Notes: a model not told the origin generated them from the sequence alone. A DNA stretch of 64,000 nt from Limisphaerales bacterium (GCA_024761205.1 JAMASS010000006.1:1-64000), one strand, 5' to 3'; shown: positions 28,536 through 38,089, counted from the first letter of the stretch. Program-made: numbers and translations.

Positions 28536-29195
28536 ATGAAGCAGCGACGGGCGACGATCCGTAGGCATACCGGGGAGACAAAGATTCATTTGACCCTTAA
28601 TGTCGATGGAAAAGGGGGCTATCAGATTGAGACAGGAATCCCATTCTTTGATCATATGCTTTGCTTATTTGCCAAGCATGCCGTTTTGGATCTCAAGCTG
28701 AAGTGTCTCGGGGATGTCGAGGTGGACGGACATCACACGGTGGAGGATTGTGGGATCGCTCTCGGTCAGGCGTTTTTCAAGGCTTTGGGTGATAAGAAGG
28801 GGATTCGTCGCTATGGATATGGCTTTGATCCTCGGAATCCGTTCACGGCGGAGGCGTATGTGCCTATGGATGAGTGTTTGGCGCGCTGTGTGATCGACTT
28901 TAGCGGACGACCGTATTTGGTTTGGCGGGGGATGGGATCGATGGGATTCAAGGTCACCAAGGCCGAGAAGTATCAGGATATGTCCTCGAGTTTCCGGTTT
29001 GGTCTGGCGCGGGAATTTTTTCAAGGTTTCACCAATGAGGCCCGTTGCAATCTTCACTTAGAGTTGCTCTGCGGTGAGGAACCCCATCATGTTGTGGAGG
29101 TGCTCTTCAAGGCCTTTGCCAAAGCGGTGGATGCAGCTTGTGAACGGGACCCGCGAATTGCCCGGAAAATTCCCAGCACCAAAGGAAAGCTGTAA
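28536..29195 (+). CDS. hisB: Imidazoleglycerol-phosphate dehydratase
   Basis: This 219-residue monofunctional HisB catalyses step six of histidine synthesis, removing water from imidazoleglycerol phosphate. Metal-binding motifs are in place: IPFFDHMLCLFAKH, GDVEVDGHHTVEDCGIALG and EEPHHVVEVLFKAFAKAV. DINFSGRPY-like and MGFKVTKAEKYQDMSSSF match the expected order. It is a few residues longer than usual through its N-terminal MKQRRATI and C-terminal tail. It stands alone, not in a his operon, which is normal for scattered his genes in the phylum. Confidence 0.96.
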   Translation: MKQRRATIRRHTGETKIHLTLNVDGKGGYQIETGIPFFDHMLCLFAKHAVLDLKLKCLGDVEVDGHHTVEDCGIALGQAFFKALGDKKGIRRYGYGFDPRNPFTAEAYVPMDECLARCVIDFSGRPYLVWRGMGSMGFKVTKAEKYQDMSSSFRFGLAREFFQGFTNEARCNLHLELLCGEEPHHVVEVLFKAFAKAVDAACERDPRIARKIPSTKGKL

Positions 29196-29232
29196 CGCGT
29201 TGAATAAGTGATGGGTAGCATGGTCACATCTG

Positions 29233-29405
29233 ATGGCGGATTGTAGTGAAACTGAGGCCGATGTCGATCTGGCGGCGGCGGCCCGAGAGGGTCATACTAA
29301 GGCCTACGAAGAGTTGGTTTTTCGTCACCGGGATAAGATAACGGGATAATATCTATGCTCGGGCGTTCTCAATGGTTCGCAACGAGGAACAGGCGATGGA
29401 TTTGG
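29233..29405 (+). pseudogene. RNA polymerase sigma-70 family factor, truncated 5' remnant
   Basis: ATG at 29233 opens DVDLAAAAREGHTKAYEELV and FRHRD, the start of region 2 of an ECF-type sigma factor. A 13-base near-duplication (29329-29341 against 29342-29354) then shifts the frame. The continuation IYARAFSMVRNEEQAMDL is in the next frame. At that point, where S-Q-E-A-W normally follows, the sequence passes without a stop into the restriction enzyme at 29396. No downstream part of the sigma factor is found behind the element. Confidence 0.65.
29329..29354. repeat. 13-bp imperfect tandem duplication inside the sigma-factor remnant
   Basis: CGGGATAAGATAA is followed at once by CGGGATAATATCT (10 of 13 identical). 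Removing one 13-base unit restores an open sigma-factor frame reading RHRDNIYARAFSM, so this insertion is probably the disabling mutation. Confidence 0.6.
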
Positions 29406-30913
29406 AAGAAGCACAAAGGAGCATTGCCGAGCATCGCGACGACGCGGGTGACGGGAAATGGCTAGAAACACTCACGCGCGACCTTGCACCGCACCTGCTC
29501 GAATGGCAGATCGAACAGGCATGGACATGGGCGCAATGGCCTGACCGCGTCAAGATATTCGGCAAGGACTCGCGGCCTGATGACGACGGCATCGACCTGG
29601 TGGCGAGGCGCAAGGATGGCGGGCTGGTTGCCATCCAGTGCAAGGCGCGCGGCCTGACCGCGGAGGGACGAGAGGGCACGGTCACGGGAGGCGACGTCAA
29701 AGATTTCATCATAGCCACCGACAACCCGGTATGGGCTGAGAGATGGATGGTGACAACAGCGCCTCCGAGCGACCATGTGCGCCAAAAGCTCGGAGCGCTA
29801 GCAGACCCAGGAAAGCGAATTAAGTGGGTAATAATTTCCGAGGCTGTCGGACGCGAACAGGAGCGCCGCAAGCAGGAGCGCCGCAAGCAGGAGCGCCGCA
29901 AGCAAGAAGCGGAGCAGGCGTCGGATCCGAGAACTGCAATGCAGGACAAGGCGATTGAGGCAACGCTTAACACGCTTGAATCGCTCCGAGGCGAAAAACA
30001 TAAAGGCTGGGAGGAAGACGAAAGCCGAGGGAAGACCATAATGCCCTGCGGTACGGGGAAAACCCGAGTCGGTTATGAAGTATCTCAACGAATGGCACAG
30101 GACGAGCTTACCGTTATCATGGCTCCAAGCATCGGCTTGGTTCGCCAACTCCGCTTTGCCTGGCTTGATCGAGCTGAGCGCAGTGGGGAACAACTTGATC
30201 CTCTGTGCGTCTGTTCCGACCGAGATGTCGCCAGAGACTCTGCTATGAAAAGGTCGGAGGAAGAGGCTAGAGCGTCTGCTGATCCACGGGGATACGATGA
30301 CCCCACCGAGGACTGGGGCCTCATTAGCGCTTCCGAGGTTGTGGGCGAAGTCGAAGGGGACAGCGAAGGCATCCAGCGGTGGCTTGAGGGCGCGGAGAAA
30401 CGTCCTGGCCGTTCCGTCATTTTTTCAACCTACCAGTCAGGGCACCAGACAGCAAAGGCCCTCCGCGATAGCAACAAGCGCGCAGCCCTGCTCATTTGCG
30501 ACGAAGCGCATCGCACAGCGGGCATCAGAAAGGTGAAGGGCAAGAAGCTCGGCGAGAAGATACGTTCGTTCACGATATGCCACCGGAGCAAGGAATTTCC
30601 GGCCCGGACCCGGCTCTACATGACAGCTACCCCTCGCATCTATTCACGGGAGGAGGCGAAAAAGAAACACCCTGATTACGAAGTCTTTACGATGGACGAC
30701 GAGGCCACCTTCGGGGCGGAGTGCTACCGGCTTTCATACAGGGATGCGGTTCAGGAGGGGTACATCAGTGATTACCGGATCATCGCCCGTGATGGTGCCG
30801 GCCAGCGGGCACGCTTTGGCGGACAAAAACGCCGCCGATACCCCCGGCGCCACCACCAGCATGAACATCAGGAAACTGGCCTACGCAATGGCTATTGGGG
30901 GTATGGTCCCTAA
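29396..30913 (+). CDS. Type ISP-like restriction enzyme: Mrr-like nuclease and first helicase lobe
   Basis: This is the N-terminal part of a single-chain restriction-modification enzyme that continues at 30744-34451 in the next frame. Residues 60-90 hold an Mrr-type PD-(D/E)xK nuclease: Asp in DDGIDLVARR and QCK in LVAIQCKARG. A Lys/Arg-rich linker with three ERRKQ units follows. The SF2 helicase lobe has Walker A MPCGTGKTRV, DEAH motif ICDEAHR and motif III MTATPR. In LlaGI and LlaBIII such enzymes cut DNA after translocation. The true frame is left near 30790-30830, after ISDYRIIAR. The ATG at 29396 or 29372 lies within the sigma-factor remnant, so the native start is uncertain. No long antisense gene competes. 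Confidence 0.8.
   Translation: MDLEEAQRSIAEHRDDAGDGKWLETLTRDLAPHLLEWQIEQAWTWAQWPDRVKIFGKDSRPDDDGIDLVARRKDGGLVAIQCKARGLTAEGREGTVTGGDVKDFIIATDNPVWAERWMVTTAPPSDHVRQKLGALADPGKRIKWVIISEAVGREQERRKQERRKQERRKQEAEQASDPRTAMQDKAIEATLNTLESLRGEKHKGWEEDESRGKTIMPCGTGKTRVGYEVSQRMAQDELTVIMAPSIGLVRQLRFAWLDRAERSGEQLDPLCVCSDRDVARDSAMKRSEEEARASADPRGYDDPTEDWGLISASEVVGEVEGDSEGIQRWLEGAEKRPGRSVIFSTYQSGHQTAKALRDSNKRAALLICDEAHRTAGIRKVKGKKLGEKIRSFTICHRSKEFPARTRLYMTATPRIYSREEAKKKHPDYEVFTMDDEATFGAECYRLSYRDAVQEGYISDYRIIARDGAGQRARFGGQKRRRYPRRHHQHEHQETGLRNGYWGYGP
29861..29905 (+). repeat. Three 15-bp tandem repeats in the nuclease-helicase linker
   Basis: GAGCGCCGCAAGCAG occurs at 29861 and 29876, and with one change at 29891. 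Each unit encodes ERRKQ. Because the unit is a multiple of three, copy-number change would alter linker length without breaking the frame. Confidence 0.9.
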
Positions 30914-33900
30914 CCCTGAAGGCGAGGGGCAATTAACCATTCGTTCAAGTATTGCGTTCTGTAATCGCATTGATCGCTCGAAAAGTATGGCTGATGAGAT
31001 TGCTGGCAAGCCGGTGAGGGGTTGGCTTCAAAAACTGGCTCGGAGCGAAGGTGTGCAAGTTAAGCAATATCGCGTCGAACATAGAGATTCGTCAGACAGT
31101 ACGTCAAAACGGGAGGAGGCTCTGCAGGGGCTGCGTGAGGCGACAGACGAACATCCCTTCGGGGTGAGCAATGTCGGGATTTTCGGCGAAGGGATTGACA
31201 CGCCTGCGCTCAACGCCATCGCATTCATTGACGCGCGCAAATCTCCGGTGGACGTTATTCAGGCGGTCGGGCGCGTCATGCGGCGAAGCCCGGACAAGGA
31301 TATAGGCTATGTGATCGTTCCACTGACAATACCTCACGGGCAGTATGCAGAGGCGTGGTTGGAAAGCTGCGAGAACACCGAGGGGTGGAATGAGTTAGGA
31401 CAGATATTGAATGCCTTGCGCGCACATGATGGGCGCATTGAAGACCGGCTCAAAGACCTGATGCACATCGCTGTCCCGTCGCAAGCTGAGATAGCAGATC
31501 AGTTGGTCATCACGCGGGACGAGGAAGGCGAACACGCGGACATCTGGCAAGGCCCCATGAACAAACTTGAAGATGTCGTGGCCGATGTCAGAAAAGGGTC
31601 TTCATCTCGTGAACGGCTGCGAGAGTCTGGAGAACTCAAACCCGCAACCGGAAACATCCAGGCACCCCCCGCCGGGACATATATCGTGGACGACAGACGC
31701 CCAACACAACCGCTAATTGCGCCAGTGAACACAAAAGATAAGTGGAAACTCGGGAAAGATGGCTACTCGACGCAGCCCGCAGTAGAACGCGCGAAAGAGA
31801 TATTCAAGGAGGAGATGCGCAAGCCGGGTCTGGAACGACGAAGGCTGCGCCCCCCAAGAAGGCTGACGAGCGAGGAAGGCAAGCCTGACCGAGTCACACA
31901 GAAGTCACTGCAATTCCTGTACTCGCTCAAAGAAGATAATCCGCAAGCGGAGGCCATCCGGGTGAATGTACTCAAACGGTCGGGCTTGCTGAACGGTCCG
32001 GAGCGCGATTTCAATATACTGCGTGAGACCGTGGAAGCCGCCGCTGCCTTGTTGAGAGAGGACGACCTTGAAGCCGATCTCAAGGCGCAATTAGAGATGC
32101 AGCACATGGCGAACGATGGGAGTAAAAGAGCAGACGCCTGCACCGTGACAGCGTTGTTGCTGATGACTGCATCTATCGTCCATGCTCGGATAGCTTCGGC
32201 GGGAGGCTTGAAGGGGAGCAAGGCCCCGACGCTTGAGATAATTTCCGGGCACAGGACACCAGCAGAAGCGTTGATGTTGGCTTGGAACGATATCTTGGAT
32301 ACGGACTATCAGCCGGTATTCAGGATTGCCCGCAACCTGCTTCTGCATCTGACTCGATATGTGCGCAAGACCGCCGCGCTCAATGAGGCGATACGAAGGA
32401 TCGCCAAGGATGCGGTGGATATCGCCGACACATACGCCACGATGGGCATGGACCATGCCGGAGTGCTTTTCAATAAGGTCATGGGAGACCAAGCTGCCGA
32501 CGGCGCCTACTTCACACGTCCGGTTGCCGCAGTGCTGTTGGCGGAACTCGCCATGCACGCATGCGAGGAAACCGAATGGGACAGGGGCGAGACTTGGCGC
32601 AAGGCAAAGGCGATGGATCCGGCCTGTGGCAGCGGAACCCTGCTCATAGCGTGGATTGCCGCCATGAAACGCCGGGCGCTCCGCGACGGGGCGACGGAGG
32701 GCGTGCTCGCCAAACTGCACAAGTATGCTGTTGAGGATGGTGTCGTTGGCTTGGACATCAACCCTGTGTCTCTTCAACTCGCCGGCGCGCAACTCACCAT
32801 CGGCGACCTGAGCGCCCGCTACAAGAATATGGGTTTGTGGCAGATGCCTTACGGTTACAACGACAACGACAACACTGAAGAACCGGCAAATGCGGGGTCG
32901 CTTGAACTGCTCACAGACGACAGGGTTGTCGGCAAGCCGGCGAAGTATGACTCGCAGGGGCAGGGTGGGTTTGAGTTCGAGGGGGAGCGGACCTACAAGG
33001 ACAAGGCAAAGGGCGTGCGCATCGCGCTGCGTGAGGACGAACCGAAGGCACATGATGGGAAGGTTCATGATGTTGTCAATGATGTCTTGGGACGCAGGGT
33101 GGCATTGATGAACCCGCCCTTCGTCACCCGAGACAAGCTCGGGTCGAAGTTCGAGCAAGATCAGCAGGTGGCTGTGCGCAAGCGCATCGACGGAGCCCAA
33201 GCGATCCTGGAAGCCGCGGATCCGGCGATGCGGGGCATGGCGGAAAAAACCACGACGAGGCCGCTCTATGTCGCGCTGGGGCTCAAATGCATCGACCAAG
33301 AAGAAGGGGTTCTAGGGATGGTCATCCCGACCGCGGGCCTGCTCACCCCGAGCGGATTGCGCGAGCGGCAGATACTCGCTGAGCGATTGCACATCAGATA
33401 TGTATTGACCTGCCACGAGCCCGGAAACGTCAACATGAGCCAGAGTACAGGCGTGAACGAAAGCCTGGTGATCGGTACACGGAAGGGACGAGCCGAGGGT
33501 CGCCCGACATGTTTTGTCAGCCTTGACCGTCTTCCTCGCAACATGGAAGAGGCGGTCGCCGTCGCAGAAGCCATCGCGAGCGGAAAGCAAATCCCGGAAG
33601 GGCGGACAAAGGAGGTCCGCACCGAGCGGATGACGGCAGGGGACTGGAGCGCCGCGGGATGGCGGGATCTGACGCTGGACGACGCCGTCGAGGAGATTCT
33701 CGAGTGGGGATGTCTGGTCGCGATGCGCGGGGTGCCAAGAGTAACCATAAAGGCACCCGGGCACGGGGCGCTTGTGGGACACCAAGGGACGGGGGCAGCG
33801 CGACATGTACTCAACTCGAAGGCCGCGAACGGACAAATGCGGATCGAAGGGCGTCCCGACTCAGCCATGCGCCTGAAACCGAACGAAAGCGAGACGGAAA

Positions 33901-34451
33901 ACGATCGGGAGGCGCGAGAGGAGCGGTTATGGAGGCAATGGACGAATGAGGTAGCGAGCCATCTGCTCATAAACTCGGGACAAAGAACGCAAACGGGGCG
34001 GCTGAGCGCAGTCGCACAGGAAAGTAAAGAGCTCGGGATGACGTGGAAGCCAGTACAGGGACTGACTCAAGAGCAGGCAAAGGCATGGGCGGTCTGGTTG
34101 AACAGTACACCGGGACGACTCATGACCCTGATCCATCGAGGCAAAAGCTTGGACTTCGTGGTCTACCGGCCAAAAGGGTTGCTACAGATCCGCGTCCCGC
34201 GACTGGACAACCCAAAGACCATTCGGCGGTTGGCGCGAGCATGGGAAGAAACTCGAAATATGGACGTTCCGCAGTACCGGGATGGATACACGCCGGTTCG
34301 GCAAGCGTGGGACATTGCCGTCTGCGAAGCCTTGGATGAAGCAGAAATCGGGAAGGTGCGAGAATGGGCAGACAAGCTGAACCGGGAACCCTCCATCAGC
34401 CTGGAAGGGTTCTTCGGGGAACAAGAGGGGAAGGAAGACGCACAAACGTAA
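30744..34451 (+). CDS. Type ISP-like restriction enzyme: second helicase lobe, N6-adenine methyltransferase and target recognition
   Basis: True homology starts near 30795 (ADKNAADTPGATTSMNIRKL). The second RecA lobe has GIFGEGIDTPALNAIAFIDA and QAVGRVMRRSP, helicase motifs V and VI. A helical coupler follows. The methyltransferase has motif I MDPACGSGTLLIAW and the catalytic NPPF in VALMNPPFVTRD, the gamma-class adenine-N6 pattern. The last 400 residues, including MTWKPVQGLTQEQAKAWAVW and a basic end, should hold the target recognition domain. Together with the upstream part the enzyme would be about 1,680 residues, a little longer than LlaGI. A single extra base near 30790-30830 separates the two frames, close to CAAAAAC. 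If real, nuclease-helicase and methylase are uncoupled. Confidence 0.83.
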   Translation: MRFRRGTSVITGSSPVMVPASGHALADKNAADTPGATTSMNIRKLAYAMAIGGMVPNPEGEGQLTIRSSIAFCNRIDRSKSMADEIAGKPVRGWLQKLARSEGVQVKQYRVEHRDSSDSTSKREEALQGLREATDEHPFGVSNVGIFGEGIDTPALNAIAFIDARKSPVDVIQAVGRVMRRSPDKDIGYVIVPLTIPHGQYAEAWLESCENTEGWNELGQILNALRAHDGRIEDRLKDLMHIAVPSQAEIADQLVITRDEEGEHADIWQGPMNKLEDVVADVRKGSSSRERLRESGELKPATGNIQAPPAGTYIVDDRRPTQPLIAPVNTKDKWKLGKDGYSTQPAVERAKEIFKEEMRKPGLERRRLRPPRRLTSEEGKPDRVTQKSLQFLYSLKEDNPQAEAIRVNVLKRSGLLNGPERDFNILRETVEAAAALLREDDLEADLKAQLEMQHMANDGSKRADACTVTALLLMTASIVHARIASAGGLKGSKAPTLEIISGHRTPAEALMLAWNDILDTDYQPVFRIARNLLLHLTRYVRKTAALNEAIRRIAKDAVDIADTYATMGMDHAGVLFNKVMGDQAADGAYFTRPVAAVLLAELAMHACEETEWDRGETWRKAKAMDPACGSGTLLIAWIAAMKRRALRDGATEGVLAKLHKYAVEDGVVGLDINPVSLQLAGAQLTIGDLSARYKNMGLWQMPYGYNDNDNTEEPANAGSLELLTDDRVVGKPAKYDSQGQGGFEFEGERTYKDKAKGVRIALREDEPKAHDGKVHDVVNDVLGRRVALMNPPFVTRDKLGSKFEQDQQVAVRKRIDGAQAILEAADPAMRGMAEKTTTRPLYVALGLKCIDQEEGVLGMVIPTAGLLTPSGLRERQILAERLHIRYVLTCHEPGNVNMSQSTGVNESLVIGTRKGRAEGRPTCFVSLDRLPRNMEEAVAVAEAIASGKQIPEGRTKEVRTERMTAGDWSAAGWRDLTLDDAVEEILEWGCLVAMRGVPRVTIKAPGHGALVGHQGTGAARHVLNSKAANGQMRIEGRPDSAMRLKPNESETENDREAREERLWRQWTNEVASHLLINSGQRTQTGRLSAVAQESKELGMTWKPVQGLTQEQAKAWAVWLNSTPGRLMTLIHRGKSLDFVVYRPKGLLQIRVPRLDNPKTIRRLARAWEETRNMDVPQYRDGYTPVRQAWDIAVCEALDEAEIGKVREWADKLNREPSISLEGFFGEQEGKEDAQT

Positions 34452-34556
34452 CGCCAACGAAAGAACCCTACGGAGGCCGGAAACGATCTCCATCAGAATA
34501 CTGAATCCCACCTGTTCGGTAGCGCGTTACAGATAGTCTATCCACTGTTCGTCTAC

Positions 34557-35321
34557 TCAATTATTCTTATCTCTATCTCGTTCATCTATTTGTTCTCTGG
34601 ATGTTTTTGGCAGAGAGCCATATCTCTCGCTCATTTCTCTTGGCTTTGTAATCATCTCCTGAGCAATATCATTTACTAGATCAAAGAGATATTTTACATG
34701 CTCTTTATCCTCCGACAGATCTATTTTGCCTAGATGGTGAACAGCATGGTTACCTATTACTCGGCAACAATCCAATGCCTGCTGCTGTATCCGGTCTATT
34801 CTCCCTTTTTTTCTTAAATCCCCGATAATGTCATTCAGGGTTCCTGTTTACCCAAGTTGCTCTTTTAATATCTTCTCTACGCATAAACGCATCATGGCAG
34901 CGGATGCGCGAGGAGAAGCGTTGAATATTACTGCGGCTTCACAACAAAGTTCTTTAATGTCATCATTAAAATCTTCGTTTGGGGCAGGAAATGGAGTTGA
35001 TGCAGGATATATCATATCCGAATTTAGCCACAACGAATATTTATGACAGCGTATGCATTTAGCAAAACTGAAATTATCAGGAATAATATAGTTGCTATCT
35101 AAGTAACGTAACAGTTCAGTTTGGGCCAATGAAAGAAAATCTTCTATAGTTGCTTGCTTACGGATATCTATCTTTCGCCTGTAATCCAAGAGCAGATTAC
35201 TTAAGGTGTGAATGGTAATATCATGCAGATCATATGGTTTTACCCAGCGTTGCTGAGCAAAAATATTGCAATGTGGACATCTGAACGCTTCCGCGTTCAG
35301 TCTTGGTAAATCGTCCGCCAT
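34557..35321 (-). pseudogene. DUF4145 protein with one in-frame stop
   Basis: The N-terminal 157 residues begin MADDLPRLNAEAFRCPHCNI, a zinc-ribbon-like CPHC with a second pair CIRCHK. They lead into FNASPRASAAMMRLCVEKIL, the core of DUF4145. TAA at 34848-34850 then follows KEQLG. Without changing frame, the sequence goes on with LNDIIGDLRKKGRIDRI, DCCRVIGNHAVHHLGKIDLS and FDLVNDIAQEMITKPRE, the normal end of the domain, to a stop at 34557. One base change would restore a 254-residue protein. DUF4145 is commonly found beside or fused to restriction enzymes, and this gene converges on the ISP-like enzyme. Confidence 0.82.
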
Positions 35322-35835
35322 ATTTTCCCTCCCAAAAACCGGGTGTCATGGGTGGTTTCACAGAGTGTGACCTGCTTCAATGGTGCCGTCGATTTTTGCG
35401 ATAGGCAATCTTGAATGCCCACCGGACATTCCTAGTCAAGATTGATTAGAGTTGACCGTTACCACGGTATCATTTCACCCGGCGCCTTAGCCCGGATTAT
35501 TCGTGAACAGATAGACGTCGTCTTTCAGACAGTTGTTTTAAACGACAGTAAGGTTTGTCTCACGATTAGAATAAAACCGAGCGAGTGAAAGCAGGACGGT
35601 TGACGGCTAGTGATTGTTGATTTTTAGGGTAGGTGAGGTCAGATACGCATTCGTCGGCGGCGCAAATTCCACTGTGGAATCAGAAATTTCTATTCGTCAG
35701 TCATCGTTCAGTTCCGCTCTCATGGTGAGTGAGTGAATAATTCCAAAGCTCTGGGCTGGAATGAGGCGTCGATTTAACCTCGACTGCCAGGACGTTTGGC
35801 AGATCACGCTTTGGATTTCCTAAGAAAGACCTTGC
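35322..35835. other. Intergenic stretch before the TonB receptor relic
   Basis: No gene is recognisable in about 500 bases. The A+T content rises toward the Fur-like palindromes at 35840-35889. The right boundary of the inserted restriction locus probably lies here. Confidence 0.35.
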
Positions 35836-35839
35836 AATC

Positions 35840-35889
35840 GAGACTCAGTCTCATTAGAACTGTCTTCGTTTTTTGAGACTGAGTTTCAA
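35840..35889. promoter_or_regulatory. Two Fur-box-like palindromes in tandem
   Basis: GAGACT-C-AGTCTC spans 35840-35852 (perfect). TTGAGACT-G-AGTTTCAA spans 35873-35889 (one mismatch). They end 16 bases before the ATG of the TonB receptor relic at 35905. Their half-sites resemble the palindrome at 20948-20966. Iron repression of the former receptor is the obvious reading. Confidence 0.65.
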
Positions 35890-35904
35890 TATCATTAGAA
35901 GAAG

Positions 35905-37063
35905 ATGAGGAAATTGATTCGAAAAGCGGGTTGGTTGCGCCATTCCTCGCCGTGGTTCTGGTGTCCTGTGCAGTGAGCCGAATTTACCACATCCAAGCTC
36001 AAAAGGCTGAGTCTTCGGACGCCGGCCCTGGCAGCGAGTTGATATTGTTGCCCGAAGTAACCCTAATCGGTTTTGAGGCCACCGAGCAAAAGTTGCCGGC
36101 TTCTGGGGCCTATATCGGAGAGGAGGTATTGCGTCGGGTATCTCAATGCAGATGTCAATCGAGTTCTCCGACAGGTCGCAGGTGCTCACGTCTGCAAGGA
36201 AGATGGCATGAGATTGTTCCCGAATATCAGCGTTCTTGGGGCCAACACCGAGCGGAGCAAGGCCGTGTCCATCATGGGGGATGGCATCTTGAGGGGGAGA
36301 CCTCATGGAGTTTTGGGCTTGGGAGCCGTTACACGAAACCGGATTGTGGCTTGATCGCAGAAGATGTCCTGTTTCGGACGGATTTTGACAACCTAAGCGT
36401 TGGTGTGAATCTAGGCGGAGGGAGGACGGAAATGACGGAGAATATTGGAGCATCAATTCGATGAGGCGCGAACTGATGGTGAGCTACGGTCATGGGCAAG
36501 CCCAAGAATGGGCGTTCCGTACACCAGCGCGTCTGTCGCCAACCCTAATGAATGCTGAGTTGGGCGGGAATGCTCGGAATACCGATCCAGAGTCCTTGTT
36601 TGAAGGCGGTGTCGATGGAGCGAAGGTGCCATACATTCCTGAATACCAGATCAATGGGGAGGTAGGAATCGAGTTTGGCAAGGTCGGCACTTACACCAGT
36701 ATGGTTGTACCGCCAATGTTCACAAGCGCAAGTAACACCAGCGTCAATGCGCGCGCTGATGGGGTACCGGACGCCCGAGCCGGCGAACTCAGTAGTTACT
36801 TCATTAACGATCTTTCAATTCGTTATCAGCTCCCGGGCTTCCTTGATTCTTCAACGCGGGTGTTGATATCTATTTCTGAAATGGCGTGCCTCCTCTTCAC
36901 TTTTTTCAGTGGTGGGGAACTCGGCTCTTGGAACCGGGCTCCTTGCTCATGTCTAAAGATCGAGAGTCTCTGTTCGTGCGATTCGGCCCTTTTGTGGGCG
37001 TCTGCGACACGCAAGAGAGCTAGATGCGTGGACTGGATAAAAGTGGACGCTCTACCCTTATAA
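35905..37063 (+). pseudogene. TonB-dependent (FecA-like) receptor relic
   Basis: Behind the Fur-like sites the gene starts MRKLIRKAGWL, then breaks into frames. One frame has LLPEVTLIGFEATEQKLPAS and AYIGEEVLRR. The next has YLNADVNRVLRQVAGAHVCK and GLFPNIS-like LFPNISVLGA: the TonB-box/plug region of ferric-citrate-type receptors. The barrel middle is missing. The end returns as WAFRTPARLSPTLMNAELGG, VPYIPEYQINGEVGIEF and INDLSIRYQLPGF. The usual receptor has about 700 codons; fewer than 390 remain, with several frameshifts. Confidence 0.8.
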
Positions 37064-37109
37064 GGAGATATAATCTCACTATCATTTCTATATCCTAAAA
37101 ATATCCCTC

Positions 37110-38084
37110 ATGGTGATGAGCGGTAAGAGTGCATCTGCTAACCAGCCCCAAGCCGATGGGGTTGGCCGTGCCGGTGTGGCGAGAACTGCGCATCGGCTGG
37201 GTGCGGCGGTGCCGGGACGAACCGCCCTTTTCGGAGATCGGTCTCAGACAGGCTTTGCTTTTGATTGGTTTGATTTCGAAGGCGACAGTCGGGAGCGTGA
37301 GGATTGCCACTGCACGGGAGATCACCTCGAGGTATGCTTTAATCTTAAGGGAAGCGGAGAGCTTCTTTGTGAGGGACGTCGAGCCGAGTTTGATGCCGGC
37401 AATATCTGGTTTGCTTTTTGCAGTCAGGCAGCCGTCGAGATGTTGCGGCGGCCACGCAACCGTCATCAGTTCCTTACCCTTGATTTTTCGATCGATTTCC
37501 TATCCAACAATCTTCCCATCGAGAGCGGGAACCTGCATCCGGTGGTGCAACAAGCTGTTCGAAATCGGCAGCAAGGGTCTGTTGTAAGTGAAGTCCACAG
37601 ACTTTCATCTGTCATCCGAGGGTGGGTGGACAACGTCCGGAAGCCACCAGTGCTGACGGCGGCGCTGCCTTTGTGGTATCGGGCCAAGGCACTCGAATTG
37701 GCCTGTTGCCTCCTGTTTATTGCTCCCAAAGAAGAGTTGTTCTGTCATCGGCAACAACGGCTGGCCGATGAGCGGGCAGCCCAAGTGAAGCGGTTGCTGA
37801 TAGAGAATCTAACAGAGCCACCGAGTTTAAAGGAATTGGGGCGCCGGGTCGGGTGTAGTCCCTACTATTTGAGCCGAACGTTTTCGCAGGAGGTAGGAAT
37901 GACCATTCCCCAGTATCTGCGACAGATCCGCATCGAGAGGGCAGCTGAGCTCCTTCGTGAAGGGAAATTTAATGTCACGGAAGTGGCCCTCGAGGTGGGC
38001 TATAATAGCATCAGTCACTTTAGCCAGGCATTCTGCCAAACGATGGGGTGTTGTCCGGCGATATATCCAGTGAAAGAGCGTTAG
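37110..38084 (+). CDS. AraC-family transcriptional regulator
   Basis: This 324-residue protein ends in the double helix-turn-helix DNA-binding domain of AraC/XylS regulators: PPSLKELGRRVGCSPYYLSR, then VTEVALEVGYNSISHFSQAF. The N-terminal 200 residues have CHCTGDHLEVCFNLKGSGEL and FDAGNIWFAF, like the sensor part of siderophore-responsive members such as PchR. Its place just behind an iron-regulated TonB receptor fits that group, where the regulator switches on the receptor when the siderophore arrives. The receptor is dead, so the regulator is left without its evident target. No good ribosome site precedes the ATG at 37110; the start may lie a few codons away. Confidence 0.88.
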   Translation: MVMSGKSASANQPQADGVGRAGVARTAHRLGAAVPGRTALFGDRSQTGFAFDWFDFEGDSREREDCHCTGDHLEVCFNLKGSGELLCEGRRAEFDAGNIWFAFCSQAAVEMLRRPRNRHQFLTLDFSIDFLSNNLPIESGNLHPVVQQAVRNRQQGSVVSEVHRLSSVIRGWVDNVRKPPVLTAALPLWYRAKALELACCLLFIAPKEELFCHRQQRLADERAAQVKRLLIENLTEPPSLKELGRRVGCSPYYLSRTFSQEVGMTIPQYLRQIRIERAAELLREGKFNVTEVALEVGYNSISHFSQAFCQTMGCCPAIYPVKER

Positions 38085-38089
38085 CAGTT

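Noticed and set aside
32091-33299. Long open frame on the minus strand inside the restriction enzyme
   Set aside because: It is the antisense shadow of the methyltransferase domain on the plus strand, which has clear motifs. The minus frame shows no family likeness.
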